Positions 36,960 through 44,536 of a DNA stretch of 48,395 nt are shown here, in pieces. The stretch is taken from contig NZ_BROC01000022.1 in assembly GCF_024345205.1 (NCBI RefSeq), forward strand, positions 1-48,395, read 5' to 3'. The notes beneath the pieces are model-generated. The model did not search any database, had not been told where the DNA came from, and saw only the letters and a program-made list of their open reading frames with translations. The number at the start of each line of letters is the position of its first letter. Within the stretch, counting starts at the first letter, position 1. This stretch comes from Lapidilactobacillus luobeiensis. GTDB taxonomy: Bacteria; Bacillota; Bacilli; Lactobacillales; Lactobacillaceae. The translations under genes were made by a program, and so were the position numbers.

Positions 36960-37460
36960 ATGCTTGGCGGTCTATTTCAAAAGCAGATCGAAACCAAGGC
37001 GCAAAGTCAACGGTTGTTCAGTCCTGTTGACGGTAATGTGATCCCACTAGCGAAAGTGGCGGATCCTGTTTTTGCGCAAGGTACATTAGGGCGTGGGTTC
37101 GCTATTGAGCCCTCAGATGGTCTTCTTTACGCGCCCGTCAGTGGGAAGGTTACATTGATCGCGACAACGAAACACGCGATCATCTTCCATCAAGAGAATG
37201 GTTTGGATGTGATGCTACATTTGGGACTCAACACTGCACCGCTTCAAGGAACACCGTTTCGGATCCACGTCAGTGATGGTCAAACGATTCGCGGGGGCAA
37301 GCGGATCGGCTATATGAATCGGGCTAAGATCAGTGCGGCCGGGGATCAGCCCACTGTGATCGTGGTCGTGACCAATGCGGCCGAAGCCTTGACTGATCTG
37401 GCAGTCGATTATGGACCGACAGTCGGTGGTCGCCAAATTGGTCTGATGCAAGCACGTTGA
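36960..37460 (+). CDS. PTS system EIIA component, glucose (Crr) family
   Basis: 166 residues, free-standing EIIA-Glc-type phosphocarrier. The two active-site histidines are visible 15 residues apart: His72 in TKHAIIF and His87 (phosphorylation site) in VMLHLGLNT. The conserved SPVDGNVIPL is near residue 20 and APVSGKV near residue 58. It starts one base after the argR stop with no good Shine-Dalgarno, so translation probably depends on coupling with argR. The partner permease is not in the window. It may take phosphate from HPr for a sugar permease that lacks IIA. Confidence 0.92.
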   Translation: MLGGLFQKQIETKAQSQRLFSPVDGNVIPLAKVADPVFAQGTLGRGFAIEPSDGLLYAPVSGKVTLIATTKHAIIFHQENGLDVMLHLGLNTAPLQGTPFRIHVSDGQTIRGGKRIGYMNRAKISAAGDQPTVIVVVTNAAEALTDLAVDYGPTVGGRQIGLMQAR

Positions 37461-37510
37461 TTAGAGCAGGATCGGCTTGGATTTCTGAAATATTGGTTTG
37501 TTTTTCGATA

Positions 37511-37555
37511 AAGCTTACGGGATACGCAAAATCATGCGTGCCGGTGAGCTTTTTT
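37511..37555 (+). terminator. Terminator of argS-argR-EIIA operon
   Basis: AAGCTTAC.../...GTGAGCTT stem with inner ACGCA/TGCGT, then six T. Confidence 0.9.
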
Positions 37556-37642
37556 GATTGTGGGCCAAAGCCTGATCTAACAGGCTTTGACCATTATTTG
37601 CTCGTAAAAATAAAAAATATTGTTCGGATTCTGCGAAATCAA

Positions 37643-37671
37643 TTGACCTTCTCGATAGAAAGCGCTATCAT
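37643..37671 (+). promoter_or_regulatory. Promoter P1 with overlapping cre-like box
   Basis: TTGACC, exact 17-bp spacer, TATCAT. AGAAAGCGCTATCA (37657-37670) matches the CcpA box consensus at all but the first position and overlaps the -10. The same 11-mer AGAAAGCGCTA returns at 37786-37796. Confidence 0.65.
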
Positions 37672-38094
37672 GTTCTTAGCGAGTTAGTTGCCCCTTTAGA
37701 AAAATTGGGTCGTACCGCTTCCAATATTGGCTGGTGGGGCAAAATGCTGATTTTAAGATTTTGAATCAAGATCCGACGTGAAACAAGAAAGCGCTAAAAA
37801 AACAAAAAATTTCTGCGTCTGCCAGCGTATTTCATGATATACTTGTTATCAAATAATTTATCCTGATCATCTATATTCACGATTACGGATAGATCAGAGA
37901 TCAAAACTTAGCATTGGTAACAATGAGTCCGTTTTCATTAAGCGCCAGTTTTGATTGCAGGATCGTGCGCAAACAGGTTTTTAAGGCTTTTCTCGTTTGA
38001 CAGACACTAACATTTCTGATAACTTTTAAGAGAATTGTTCGCAGATTACTGCTTTCGGTAAATTTTCTCCGGGCGAGCATGATTGCCCCGCACC

Positions 38095-38119
38095 TGAGTT
38101 ATTTCTCCTACATAACTCA
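38095..38119 (+). promoter_or_regulatory. Leader hairpin with anti-Shine-Dalgarno loop
   Basis: 8-bp perfect stem TGAGTTAT/ATAACTCA. The loop TTCTCCTAC contains CTCCTA, complementary to TAGGAG of the bmp ribosome binding site (38170-38175). Confidence 0.45.
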
Positions 38120-38186
38120 TGTTCAGATCGGTTTTAATAATCTCCATTGGTTATTCTAACAAACTTTTTTAGGAGGGCTTTAGGTA

Positions 38187-39278
38187 ATGAAGAAGGCAAA
38201 AGTTTTCACCATGGGTATTTTAGCAGCGGCAGTGGTGTTGTCGCTAGCAGGATGTTCAGGCAAGAAATCAGCGACAACGGACACTGGTAGTAAGGATTCA
38301 GGGAAGACAACGACGAAGACCGTTGCCTTGATCACTGATACTGGTGGTGTGGATGACCGCTCATTCAACCAATCCGCTTGGGAAGGCTTGGAAGCATGGG
38401 GCAAGAAACATGATTTCTCTAAAGGAAATAAAGGCTTTAACTATTTCCAATCGAAGAGTGAATCCGACTATGTTTCTAATATCAACTCAGCCAAGGCAGC
38501 TGGTTTCAAGACGATTTTTGGGATTGGTTACAAGTTGCAACCGGCCATCAAGCAATCAGCAGAGAAGAACCCTAAGTTGAACTTCGTCATCATTGATGAT
38601 TCGATCGAAGGTTTAGATAATGTTGTTTCTGCAACCTTCAAGGACAATGAAGCTTCATACTTGGCGGGGATCGCGGCGGCATATACCACTAAGACTAATA
38701 TTGTTGGTTTCGTCGGTGGTGCAAAGAGTGACGTTATTGACCGTTTTGATGCTGGTTATGCTGAAGGTGTCAAAGCAGGCGCCAAAGAATTAGGTAAGTC
38801 TGTTAAAGTCATCAATCAATATGCTGGTGATTTCAGCGCTCCTGATAAAGGCAAGTCGATCGCTCAGGGGATGTACCAACAAGGCGCAGACATTATCTTC
38901 CATGCTTCCGGTGCAACTGGTAATGGTGTCTTCCAAGAAGCTAAGGCCATCAACCAAGCGGGTTCTAAGAAGGTCTGGGTCATCGGTGTTGACCGTGATC
39001 AGTCCGATGAAGGTAAATACACGACTAAAGCTGGCAAATCTGCTAACTTTACTTTGACTTCAACGCTTAAGGGTGTTAATAAGGTTACCGAAGATTTGTC
39101 TGAGAAAGCATTCAAGGGCGAATTCAAGGGTGGCCAACACGTTATTTATGGGTTGAAAGATGATGGTGTTGGTTTGGCTAAGGGTCAACTTTCTGCTAAA
39201 ACACAGAAGGCTGTTGACCAAGCTAAACAAGATATCATTGATGGTAAAATTAAAGTTTCAGAACATCCGGCCAAATAA
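38187..39278 (+). CDS. BMP-family substrate-binding lipoprotein (nucleoside transporter)
   Basis: 363 residues. Signal peptide with lipobox LAGC (Cys near residue 23), so lipid-anchored on the outer face. Basic membrane protein fold: DTGGVDDRSFNQSAWEGL near residue 52 and IGIGYKLQPA near residue 112, typical of nucleoside-binding BmpA-type proteins. The following ATPase and two permeases make a complete nucleoside uptake system like BmpA-NupABC of Lactococcus (known family). RBS TAGGAGGG. A terminator between this gene and the ATPase gene should give excess binding protein. Confidence 0.93.
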   Translation: MKKAKVFTMGILAAAVVLSLAGCSGKKSATTDTGSKDSGKTTTKTVALITDTGGVDDRSFNQSAWEGLEAWGKKHDFSKGNKGFNYFQSKSESDYVSNINSAKAAGFKTIFGIGYKLQPAIKQSAEKNPKLNFVIIDDSIEGLDNVVSATFKDNEASYLAGIAAAYTTKTNIVGFVGGAKSDVIDRFDAGYAEGVKAGAKELGKSVKVINQYAGDFSAPDKGKSIAQGMYQQGADIIFHASGATGNGVFQEAKAINQAGSKKVWVIGVDRDQSDEGKYTTKAGKSANFTLTSTLKGVNKVTEDLSEKAFKGEFKGGQHVIYGLKDDGVGLAKGQLSAKTQKAVDQAKQDIIDGKIKVSEHPAK

Positions 39279-39298
39279 CGGCGATCATGACGATATGG

Positions 39299-39339
39299 AA
39301 TGCTCCTTCGCTCAGTAGGCTGGGCGAGGAGCATTTTTT
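39299..39339 (+). terminator. Intra-operon terminator after the lipoprotein gene
   Basis: AATGCTCCT-CGCTC.../...GCGAGGAGCATT (one bulged T) and six T. Probably leaky, reducing expression of the downstream ABC genes. Confidence 0.88.
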
Positions 39340-39373
39340 CTAAAAAAGGTCGGAATTAGAAAGCGGGGATACA

Positions 39374-40915
39374 ATGGCAAATTCAGAATATGTCATTGAG
39401 ATGCGAAAAATCACCAAAGCCTTTGGTGATTTTAAAGCCAATGATCAGGTTGATCTGCAGGTCCGCCCAGGCGAGATCCATGCCCTCCTAGGCGAAAATG
39501 GTGCGGGGAAATCAACCTTGATGAATGTGCTCTCTGGATTATTGGAACCAACTTCCGGACAGATCTATCTCAATGGAAAACCAGTGAAGATCGATAGCCC
39601 AAATAAGGCCAATAGCTTGGGGATCGGCATGGTGCATCAACATTTCATGTTGATCGATGCCTTTACCGTTACCGAGAACATTATTTTAGGTAGCGAGCCC
39701 AATCGTGGTGGTGTCATCAATATTCACCAGGCCGAGAAGGACATTCAGAAATTATCAGATCATTATAACCTTGATGTTGATCCAACAGCAAAGGTTGCGG
39801 ACATTTCGGTCGGGATGCAACAACGTGCCGAGATCCTTAAAACGTTGTATCGTGGCGCTAATGTCTTGATTTTTGATGAACCAACGGCCGTCTTGACCCC
39901 CCAAGAAATCGAAGAATTGATCGAGATCATGAAGAACTTGGTCAAAGAAGGCAAATCGATCATTTTGATCACCCATAAATTATCGGAGATCCGCCAAGCG
40001 GCTGATCGTTGTACCGTTATTCGTCGGGGCAAGACGATCGGGACTGTTGAAGTGGCTGGGGCCTCAAGTGAAGATCTGGCAACGATGATGGTCGGTCATA
40101 GCGTTACCTTCAAGATCCCTAAGCAACCTGCTAAATTAGGACCGACGACCTTACAAGTCAAGGACCTTCATGTCAATGAGAACCGGGGGATCCCGGCGGT
40201 CAAAGGCGTTGATTTCACCGTGAAGTCTGGCGAGATCTTAGGGATCGCCGGGATCGATGGTAATGGTCAAACCGAACTGATCGAAGCATTGACCGGTCTG
40301 CGGAAGATCGTTTCAGGCGAGATTTTGATCAAGAACCACGAACGTGCCAACGCGGCACCGCGGAAGATCACAGAAACTGGGGTGGCCCATGTACCAGAGG
40401 ACCGTCAGAAATATGGACTCGTTCTGCAATTGAGCCTAGCAGAGAATTTGGCGTTACAAACGTATTATCGGGCGCCGATCAGTGAACATGGTTTCTTGGA
40501 CTATGGTAAAATGCGCGAACACGCGAAACGTTTGATCAAGGAATATGATATTCGGACGACCAACGAACAACTGCGGGCCGGCGAATTATCAGGTGGTAAC
40601 CAACAAAAGGCGATCATTGCGCGCGAATTGGATCGTGACGCCGACTTGATTATCGTGGCCCAACCGACCCGGGGGTTGGATGTTGGGGCGATCGAGTACA
40701 TTCACCGTCAATTGATTGCCCAACGTGATGCTGGCAAAGCAGTTTTATTGGTCAGTTTTGAATTGGATGAGATCATGAATCTTTCCGATCGCATCATTGT
40801 ACTTCATGATGGCAAGATCGCCGGTGAAGTACGTCCGGAAACGACTACCGAGCAAGAATTAGGCCTGTTGATGGCTGGTCAGACCCAAGCAGAAACAGCA
40901 AAGGAGGAGATTTAA
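39374..40915 (+). CDS. Nucleoside ABC transporter ATP-binding protein
   Basis: 513 residues, two ABC domains in one chain, as in sugar and nucleoside importers. Domain 1: Walker A GENGAGKST near residue 40, signature SVGMQQRAE near 145, Walker B VLIFDEPTAVLTP near 165. Domain 2: degenerate Walker A GIDGNGQTEL near residue 292, signature LSGGNQQKAI near 405, IIVAQPTRGLDVGA near 430. The degenerate second site is normal in this family. The next gene's TTG start comes directly after the stop, with AAGGAGGAG inside this gene. Confidence 0.95.
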   Translation: MANSEYVIEMRKITKAFGDFKANDQVDLQVRPGEIHALLGENGAGKSTLMNVLSGLLEPTSGQIYLNGKPVKIDSPNKANSLGIGMVHQHFMLIDAFTVTENIILGSEPNRGGVINIHQAEKDIQKLSDHYNLDVDPTAKVADISVGMQQRAEILKTLYRGANVLIFDEPTAVLTPQEIEELIEIMKNLVKEGKSIILITHKLSEIRQAADRCTVIRRGKTIGTVEVAGASSEDLATMMVGHSVTFKIPKQPAKLGPTTLQVKDLHVNENRGIPAVKGVDFTVKSGEILGIAGIDGNGQTELIEALTGLRKIVSGEILIKNHERANAAPRKITETGVAHVPEDRQKYGLVLQLSLAENLALQTYYRAPISEHGFLDYGKMREHAKRLIKEYDIRTTNEQLRAGELSGGNQQKAIIARELDRDADLIIVAQPTRGLDVGAIEYIHRQLIAQRDAGKAVLLVSFELDEIMNLSDRIIVLHDGKIAGEVRPETTTEQELGLLMAGQTQAETAKEEI

Positions 40916-42055
40916 TTGATCAAAGTCAATAGTACGACTCGAAAAATCTTGATTCCGTTATTCTCGATCCTAGCTGGTTTTCTGGTTGGCGCGATCATCA
41001 TGTTGTTTTATAGCTACGATCCGCTCCAAGCATATGGGTCCATGATCCAAGGTTCCCTAGGTAGTACCGTTAGTATTGGTGAGACCTTGCGACAAGCGAC
41101 ACCATTGATTTTCACCGCCTTGGGCTTCTCCGTGGCCAACTCCGCTGGCTTTTTCAACATTGGTCTTTCTGGCCAAGCTTTAGCTGGTTGGGTCGCAAGC
41201 ATTTGGGTCGCTTTGGCGTTTCCTGATTTACCAACATTTGTCTTATTACCATTAGCTATTATTGCCGGCGCTTTAGCTGGCGCGATTATGGGGGCGATTC
41301 CAGGGTTCCTGCGGGCTTTCTTCGGAACCAGTGAAGTTATCGTCACGATTATGTTGAACTATGTTGCTTTGTACCTCAGCACTTATTTGATGCAAGAAGT
41401 CATGCCAGCACATTTCAGATCTAGTCAGGATGCAACCAAGATGATCTCGCATCATGCCACGTTACACGTTGATTGGCTCAGTCACATGTTTGGTGATTCC
41501 CGGATCCACTTTGGCCTTTTCTTAGCCTTGATCGCGTTAGTGGCTGTTTGGCTATTAATGAAAAAGACGACTTTAGGCTTTGAGATCCGTTCCGTTGGGC
41601 TAAATCCGTTTGCTTCTGAATATGCAGGGATGAGTTCGAAAAAGACGATCATTATGTCGATGGTTATTTCCGGCACTTTGGCTGGTTTAGGCGGGGTAAT
41701 GGAAGGTTTGGGTACTTATCAAAACTTCTTCATCCAAACAGCGTCGATGTCCATCGGGTTCGATGGGATGGCTGTCTCCTTGTTGGGTAGCGGTAGTTCC
41801 TTAGGAATCCTGTTATCGGCTTTGCTCTTCAGTATCTTACAAATCGGTGGTTTGGGTATGCAGACAGGTGCCGGCGTTCCCTTCGAGATCGTCAGCATCG
41901 TCACCGCCAGCATCATCTTCTTCGTAGGGATCGATTATGTCATTAGCAAACTCTTCAAGAACAAAGATAATGCCAATAAAAAATTACCAAAAACACCGAT
42001 CGCTAAAGAGGTCGTGACCGAAGAAAAAGATGCGCAAGAAGGGGGTCGTTTATAA
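40916..42055 (+). CDS. Nucleoside ABC transporter permease, first
   Basis: 379 residues, BPD_transp_2/LivH-type permease with about eight to ten hydrophobic helices. N-terminal helix IPLFSILAGFLVGAIIMLF, and the family motif SVANSAGFFNIGLSGQ near residue 75. GFEIRSVGLNPFASEYAGM near residue 222 is the coupling loop to the ATPase. A charged C-terminal tail of about 35 residues follows the last helix. TTG start (40916) is accepted because AAGGAGGAG is six bases before and no other start fits. Overlaps the next gene by one base. Confidence 0.94.
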   Translation: MIKVNSTTRKILIPLFSILAGFLVGAIIMLFYSYDPLQAYGSMIQGSLGSTVSIGETLRQATPLIFTALGFSVANSAGFFNIGLSGQALAGWVASIWVALAFPDLPTFVLLPLAIIAGALAGAIMGAIPGFLRAFFGTSEVIVTIMLNYVALYLSTYLMQEVMPAHFRSSQDATKMISHHATLHVDWLSHMFGDSRIHFGLFLALIALVAVWLLMKKTTLGFEIRSVGLNPFASEYAGMSSKKTIIMSMVISGTLAGLGGVMEGLGTYQNFFIQTASMSIGFDGMAVSLLGSGSSLGILLSALLFSILQIGGLGMQTGAGVPFEIVSIVTASIIFFVGIDYVISKLFKNKDNANKKLPKTPIAKEVVTEEKDAQEGGRL

Positions 42056-43011
42056 TGAGCTGGGTCAGTATTGTTGCAATCATCATTTCGTCAACCTTAG
42101 TTTATTCCACACCATTGATCTTCACCGCACTGGGCGGTACTTTTTCGGAGCGTGGCGGGATCGTTAACGTTGGACTTGAGGGTATCATGGTCATGGGTGC
42201 CTTCAGTTCAGTTGTTTTCAACTTGGCCTTTGCAGAAAGTTTGGGTCGAGCGACACCTTGGATCGCAGCCTTAGTTGGTGGTGTCGTTGGGGTGATCTTC
42301 TCGTTGCTTCATGCCGTAGCGACGATCAATTTCCGCGCCGACCACATTATCAGTGGTACGGTCATGAACCTGATGGCGCCAGCTTTAGGCGTGTTCCTGG
42401 TCAAGGCGATGTATGGTAAAGGTCAAACTGATAATATTCTGCAAAACTTTGGCTATTTCTCTTTCCCAGGCCTGTCCAAGATCCCAGTGTTAGGTCCGAT
42501 TTTCTTCAAGGACACTTCATTGATGGCTTATGTCGCGATCTTAGTGGCGATCTTTGCTTGGTGGTTAATGTTTAAAACCAAGTTTGGCTTACGCTTACGT
42601 TCTGTGGGTGAGAATCCGCAGGCCGCTGATACTTTGGGAATCAACGTTTATGGTTACCGCTATGCTGGGGTTTTGATTTCTGGCTTTCTTGGCGGGATCG
42701 GCGGCGCGGTCTTCGCTCAGTCTATTGCTGGTAACTTTTCGATCGGGACGATCGTTGGTCAAGGGTTCATTTCCATGGCGGCGATGATCTTTGGTAAATG
42801 GAATCCGATCGGCGCAATGGGCGCGGCTTTGTTCTTCGGGTTCGCGCAAAGTCTGAGTATCATTGGGGGTCAACTACCTGGTATCAACAAGATCCCATCT
42901 GTTTATCTTTTGATTGCCCCTTACATTTTGACGATTTTAGTTTTGGTCTTCTTCCTTGGCAAAGCAACTGCGCCGAAAGCCGATGGGACCAACTATATCA
43001 AATCCAAATAA
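42055..43011 (+). CDS. Nucleoside ABC transporter permease, second
   Basis: 318 residues, partner permease of the same family. TPLIFTALGGTFSERGGIVNVGLEG near residue 20 is the conserved N-terminal motif; LRLRSVGENPQAADTLGI near residue 180 is the coupling loop. About eight helices. Starts in TAATG overlap with the previous gene. Last gene of the operon; the transcript would run through the three repeat units to the terminator at 43411. Confidence 0.94.
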   Translation: MSWVSIVAIIISSTLVYSTPLIFTALGGTFSERGGIVNVGLEGIMVMGAFSSVVFNLAFAESLGRATPWIAALVGGVVGVIFSLLHAVATINFRADHIISGTVMNLMAPALGVFLVKAMYGKGQTDNILQNFGYFSFPGLSKIPVLGPIFFKDTSLMAYVAILVAIFAWWLMFKTKFGLRLRSVGENPQAADTLGINVYGYRYAGVLISGFLGGIGGAVFAQSIAGNFSIGTIVGQGFISMAAMIFGKWNPIGAMGAALFFGFAQSLSIIGGQLPGINKIPSVYLLIAPYILTILVLVFFLGKATAPKADGTNYIKSK

Positions 43012-43037
43012 GTTCGATTTCCTCCTTCAAGAAAAAG

Positions 43038-43166
43038 AGAGTGTGGAGCGCAACGGTTTGGCTTTGAGCATTAACATAACCAAGATTTTGGAAGAGGGTT
43101 TCATTTCCAGAAGCTTGGTGTAGTTAAGCGGAAAAGGCGGTTGCGAGCAACACGTTTCAGAAAAAA
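43038..43166 (+). repeat. Palindromic repeat unit 1 of 3
   Basis: 129 bases. Outer stem GCAAC (43050-43054) / GTTGC (43140-43144), inner TGGAA/TTCCA. Shares GAGCATTAAC, AGTTAAGCG and CACGTTTCAGA with the other units. Confidence 0.85.
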
Positions 43167-43292
43167 GAGTGCGGAACACAACGGGTTGACTTTGGGCATT
43201 AACCTAGCCAGGATTTTGGAGGCTGGGCTTTGCCTCCGGAAGCTTGGCGTAGTTAAGCGCAGAAGTCAGTTGTGTGTAGCACGTTTCAAATA
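43167..43292 (+). repeat. Palindromic repeat unit 2 of 3
   Basis: 126 bases. Outer stem ACAAC (43178-43182) + TGACTT (43187-43192) with AAGTCA (43263-43268) + GTTGT (43269-43273). Inner stem GGAGGC (43218) / GCCTCC (43232). Confidence 0.85.
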
Positions 43293-43410
43293 GAGTGAGA
43301 GCCGACCTGGGCAGCTTTTGAGCATTAGCCTAGCAACTATTTTGGAGGCTGGTTTGTGCCTCCAGAATAGTTTCGTAGCCAAGCGGAAGAAACTAGGTCG
43401 GCGAACACGC
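43293..43410 (+). repeat. Palindromic repeat unit 3 of 3
   Basis: 118 bases. Outer stem GCCGACCT (43301-43308) / AGGTCGGC (43395-43402). Inner 13-bp stem CTATTTTGGAGGC (43337-43349) / GCCTCCAGAATAG (43358-43370), one mismatch. Closest relative of the inverted unit at 12588-12716. Confidence 0.88.
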
Positions 43411-43449
43411 AAAAAAGAGCATCGCATGAAAAATGTGATTGCTCTTTTT
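43411..43449. terminator. Bidirectional terminator between permease and pseudouridine synthase genes
   Basis: AAAAAGAGCA.../...TGCTCTTTTT stem extended by TCGCAT/ATGTGA with one bulge. A-run and T-run at the two ends serve both convergent transcripts. Confidence 0.88.
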
Positions 43450-43470
43450 CGTTTGGAAAAAATCAGCTGT

Positions 43471-44349
43471 TCAAGCTCGGGTGATCCGTGGAAAATAATC
43501 GGGAAGCGGCGCAGCAACAGTGATGAGCTCTTCGCTGAATGGTTGCGTGAAATGTAGGCACGCACCATGGAGCAACATCTTGGCTTGGGGATCGGCTTGA
43601 GGATCATATAGAGGATCGTTAATGATCGGGTGTTGCAATGCTTGCAGATGGACCCGTAGTTGATGGGTCCGCCCAGTGGTCAATTGAAGCGCGACTAGAC
43701 TTCGATGGGGTTCCCGTTGTAGGACCTGATAGGTAGTTTGAGCAGATTGTCCTGCCACTTGATCGATCCGACGTTTTCGTTTATCTGCTGGGTCAGCTCC
43801 GATCGGTAGATCGATCTGTCCCTGTGTGGCTAAATCACCCTCATCATGGACCCAAGCCAAGTAATCACGCCCCATTGTTTTTTGGATCAATTGACGATTA
43901 TACAAGGGAACCACAACAGGTGTCATCGCGATCAGCAGGGCGCCGCTAGTCTGTTGATCGAGTCGATGGACCATCAAAGGCGGTGTTGCTAATTGTTGGC
44001 TGAGAATGTTAAAGACGGTATCAACTTCATCGGGTCGATTCGGGTGTGTTTTCAAACCGGCTGGCTTGTTGACGATCACTGTGGTGGTGTCTTGATAAAG
44101 AATCGCCAGTTGACCGGCACTGGGTTGATAGGATTGCTCTGGAAGGGGAACAAAATCGAAATCAAGCGTCAGGTGATCGCCAGGATAAACTTTTTCATTG
44201 AAATAACGGTAACGACCATTGACTTGGACCTTTTCTTGGACGCGCAGCAAATGTTGCCATTTCTTAGGGATCAACCAGTGTTGCAGTAGTTCGCGCAGAG
44301 AGCAGACTGGTTGTGTTGGTGGCAACGTGATTTGAAATTTTTTCAACAC
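43471..44349 (-). CDS. RluA-family pseudouridine synthase
   Basis: 292 residues. Converts uridine to pseudouridine in rRNA or tRNA; the target site is not predictable from the sequence. Catalytic motif MVHRLDQQTSG (Asp near residue 128), VVNKPAGLKTHPN near residue 94, and GRTHQLRVHL near residue 225. The N-terminal 80 residues look like a weak S4-type RNA-binding region (LLRVQEKVQVNG). GTG start with AAGGA nine bases upstream; a TTG is the next codon. Convergent with the transporter operon. Confidence 0.93.
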   Translation of the reverse strand: MLKKFQITLPPTQPVCSLRELLQHWLIPKKWQHLLRVQEKVQVNGRYRYFNEKVYPGDHLTLDFDFVPLPEQSYQPSAGQLAILYQDTTTVIVNKPAGLKTHPNRPDEVDTVFNILSQQLATPPLMVHRLDQQTSGALLIAMTPVVVPLYNRQLIQKTMGRDYLAWVHDEGDLATQGQIDLPIGADPADKRKRRIDQVAGQSAQTTYQVLQREPHRSLVALQLTTGRTHQLRVHLQALQHPIINDPLYDPQADPQAKMLLHGACLHFTQPFSEELITVAAPLPDYFPRITRA

Positions 44350-44536
44350 GGGTCAAAATCCTTCTTTCGGCAAAGATAGCGGTGGGTTAATGATAATATC
44401 ACTCACGCTCAGCTTTACTTGTCAGTAGCAGTGGTTGTCAGGATCAGGAAATCTAAAAAAGCGTTAAATGCGGCGGTAGCCTGATGGAATCTACCCGTTT
44501 CATGGTAAAATATGGATTATTGGTGGTTGATAAGTG
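44350..44536. promoter_or_regulatory. Divergent region with extended -10 for the penicillin-binding protein gene
   Basis: TGGTAAAAT (44503-44511) resembles the ymdB promoter at 13502-13510. The -35 is not clear. The minus-strand RBS AAGGA lies near 44359. Confidence 0.5.

Larger units (their letters stand above)
37461..38186 (+). promoter_or_regulatory. Long leader region of the nucleoside transporter operon
   Basis: 726 bases without a gene. Contains a terminator (37511-37555), a 9-bp hairpin CAAAGCCTG/CAGGCTTTG (37566-37589), promoter P1 (37643-37671), a TTGCCCC/GGGGCAA hairpin (about 37688-37742), a second cre-like box (37786-37796), and an extended -10 TGATATACT (37835-37843). Downstream are a bulged hairpin CTGAT-CTAT/ATAG-ATCAG (about 37862-37898), a hairpin at 38095-38119 and a strong RBS. 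No purine riboswitch consensus was seen. Confidence 0.6.

Noticed and set aside
37850-38186. Purine or other known riboswitch in the bmp leader
   Set aside because: The conserved core bases of the purine aptamer were not found; no other known class was recognised.
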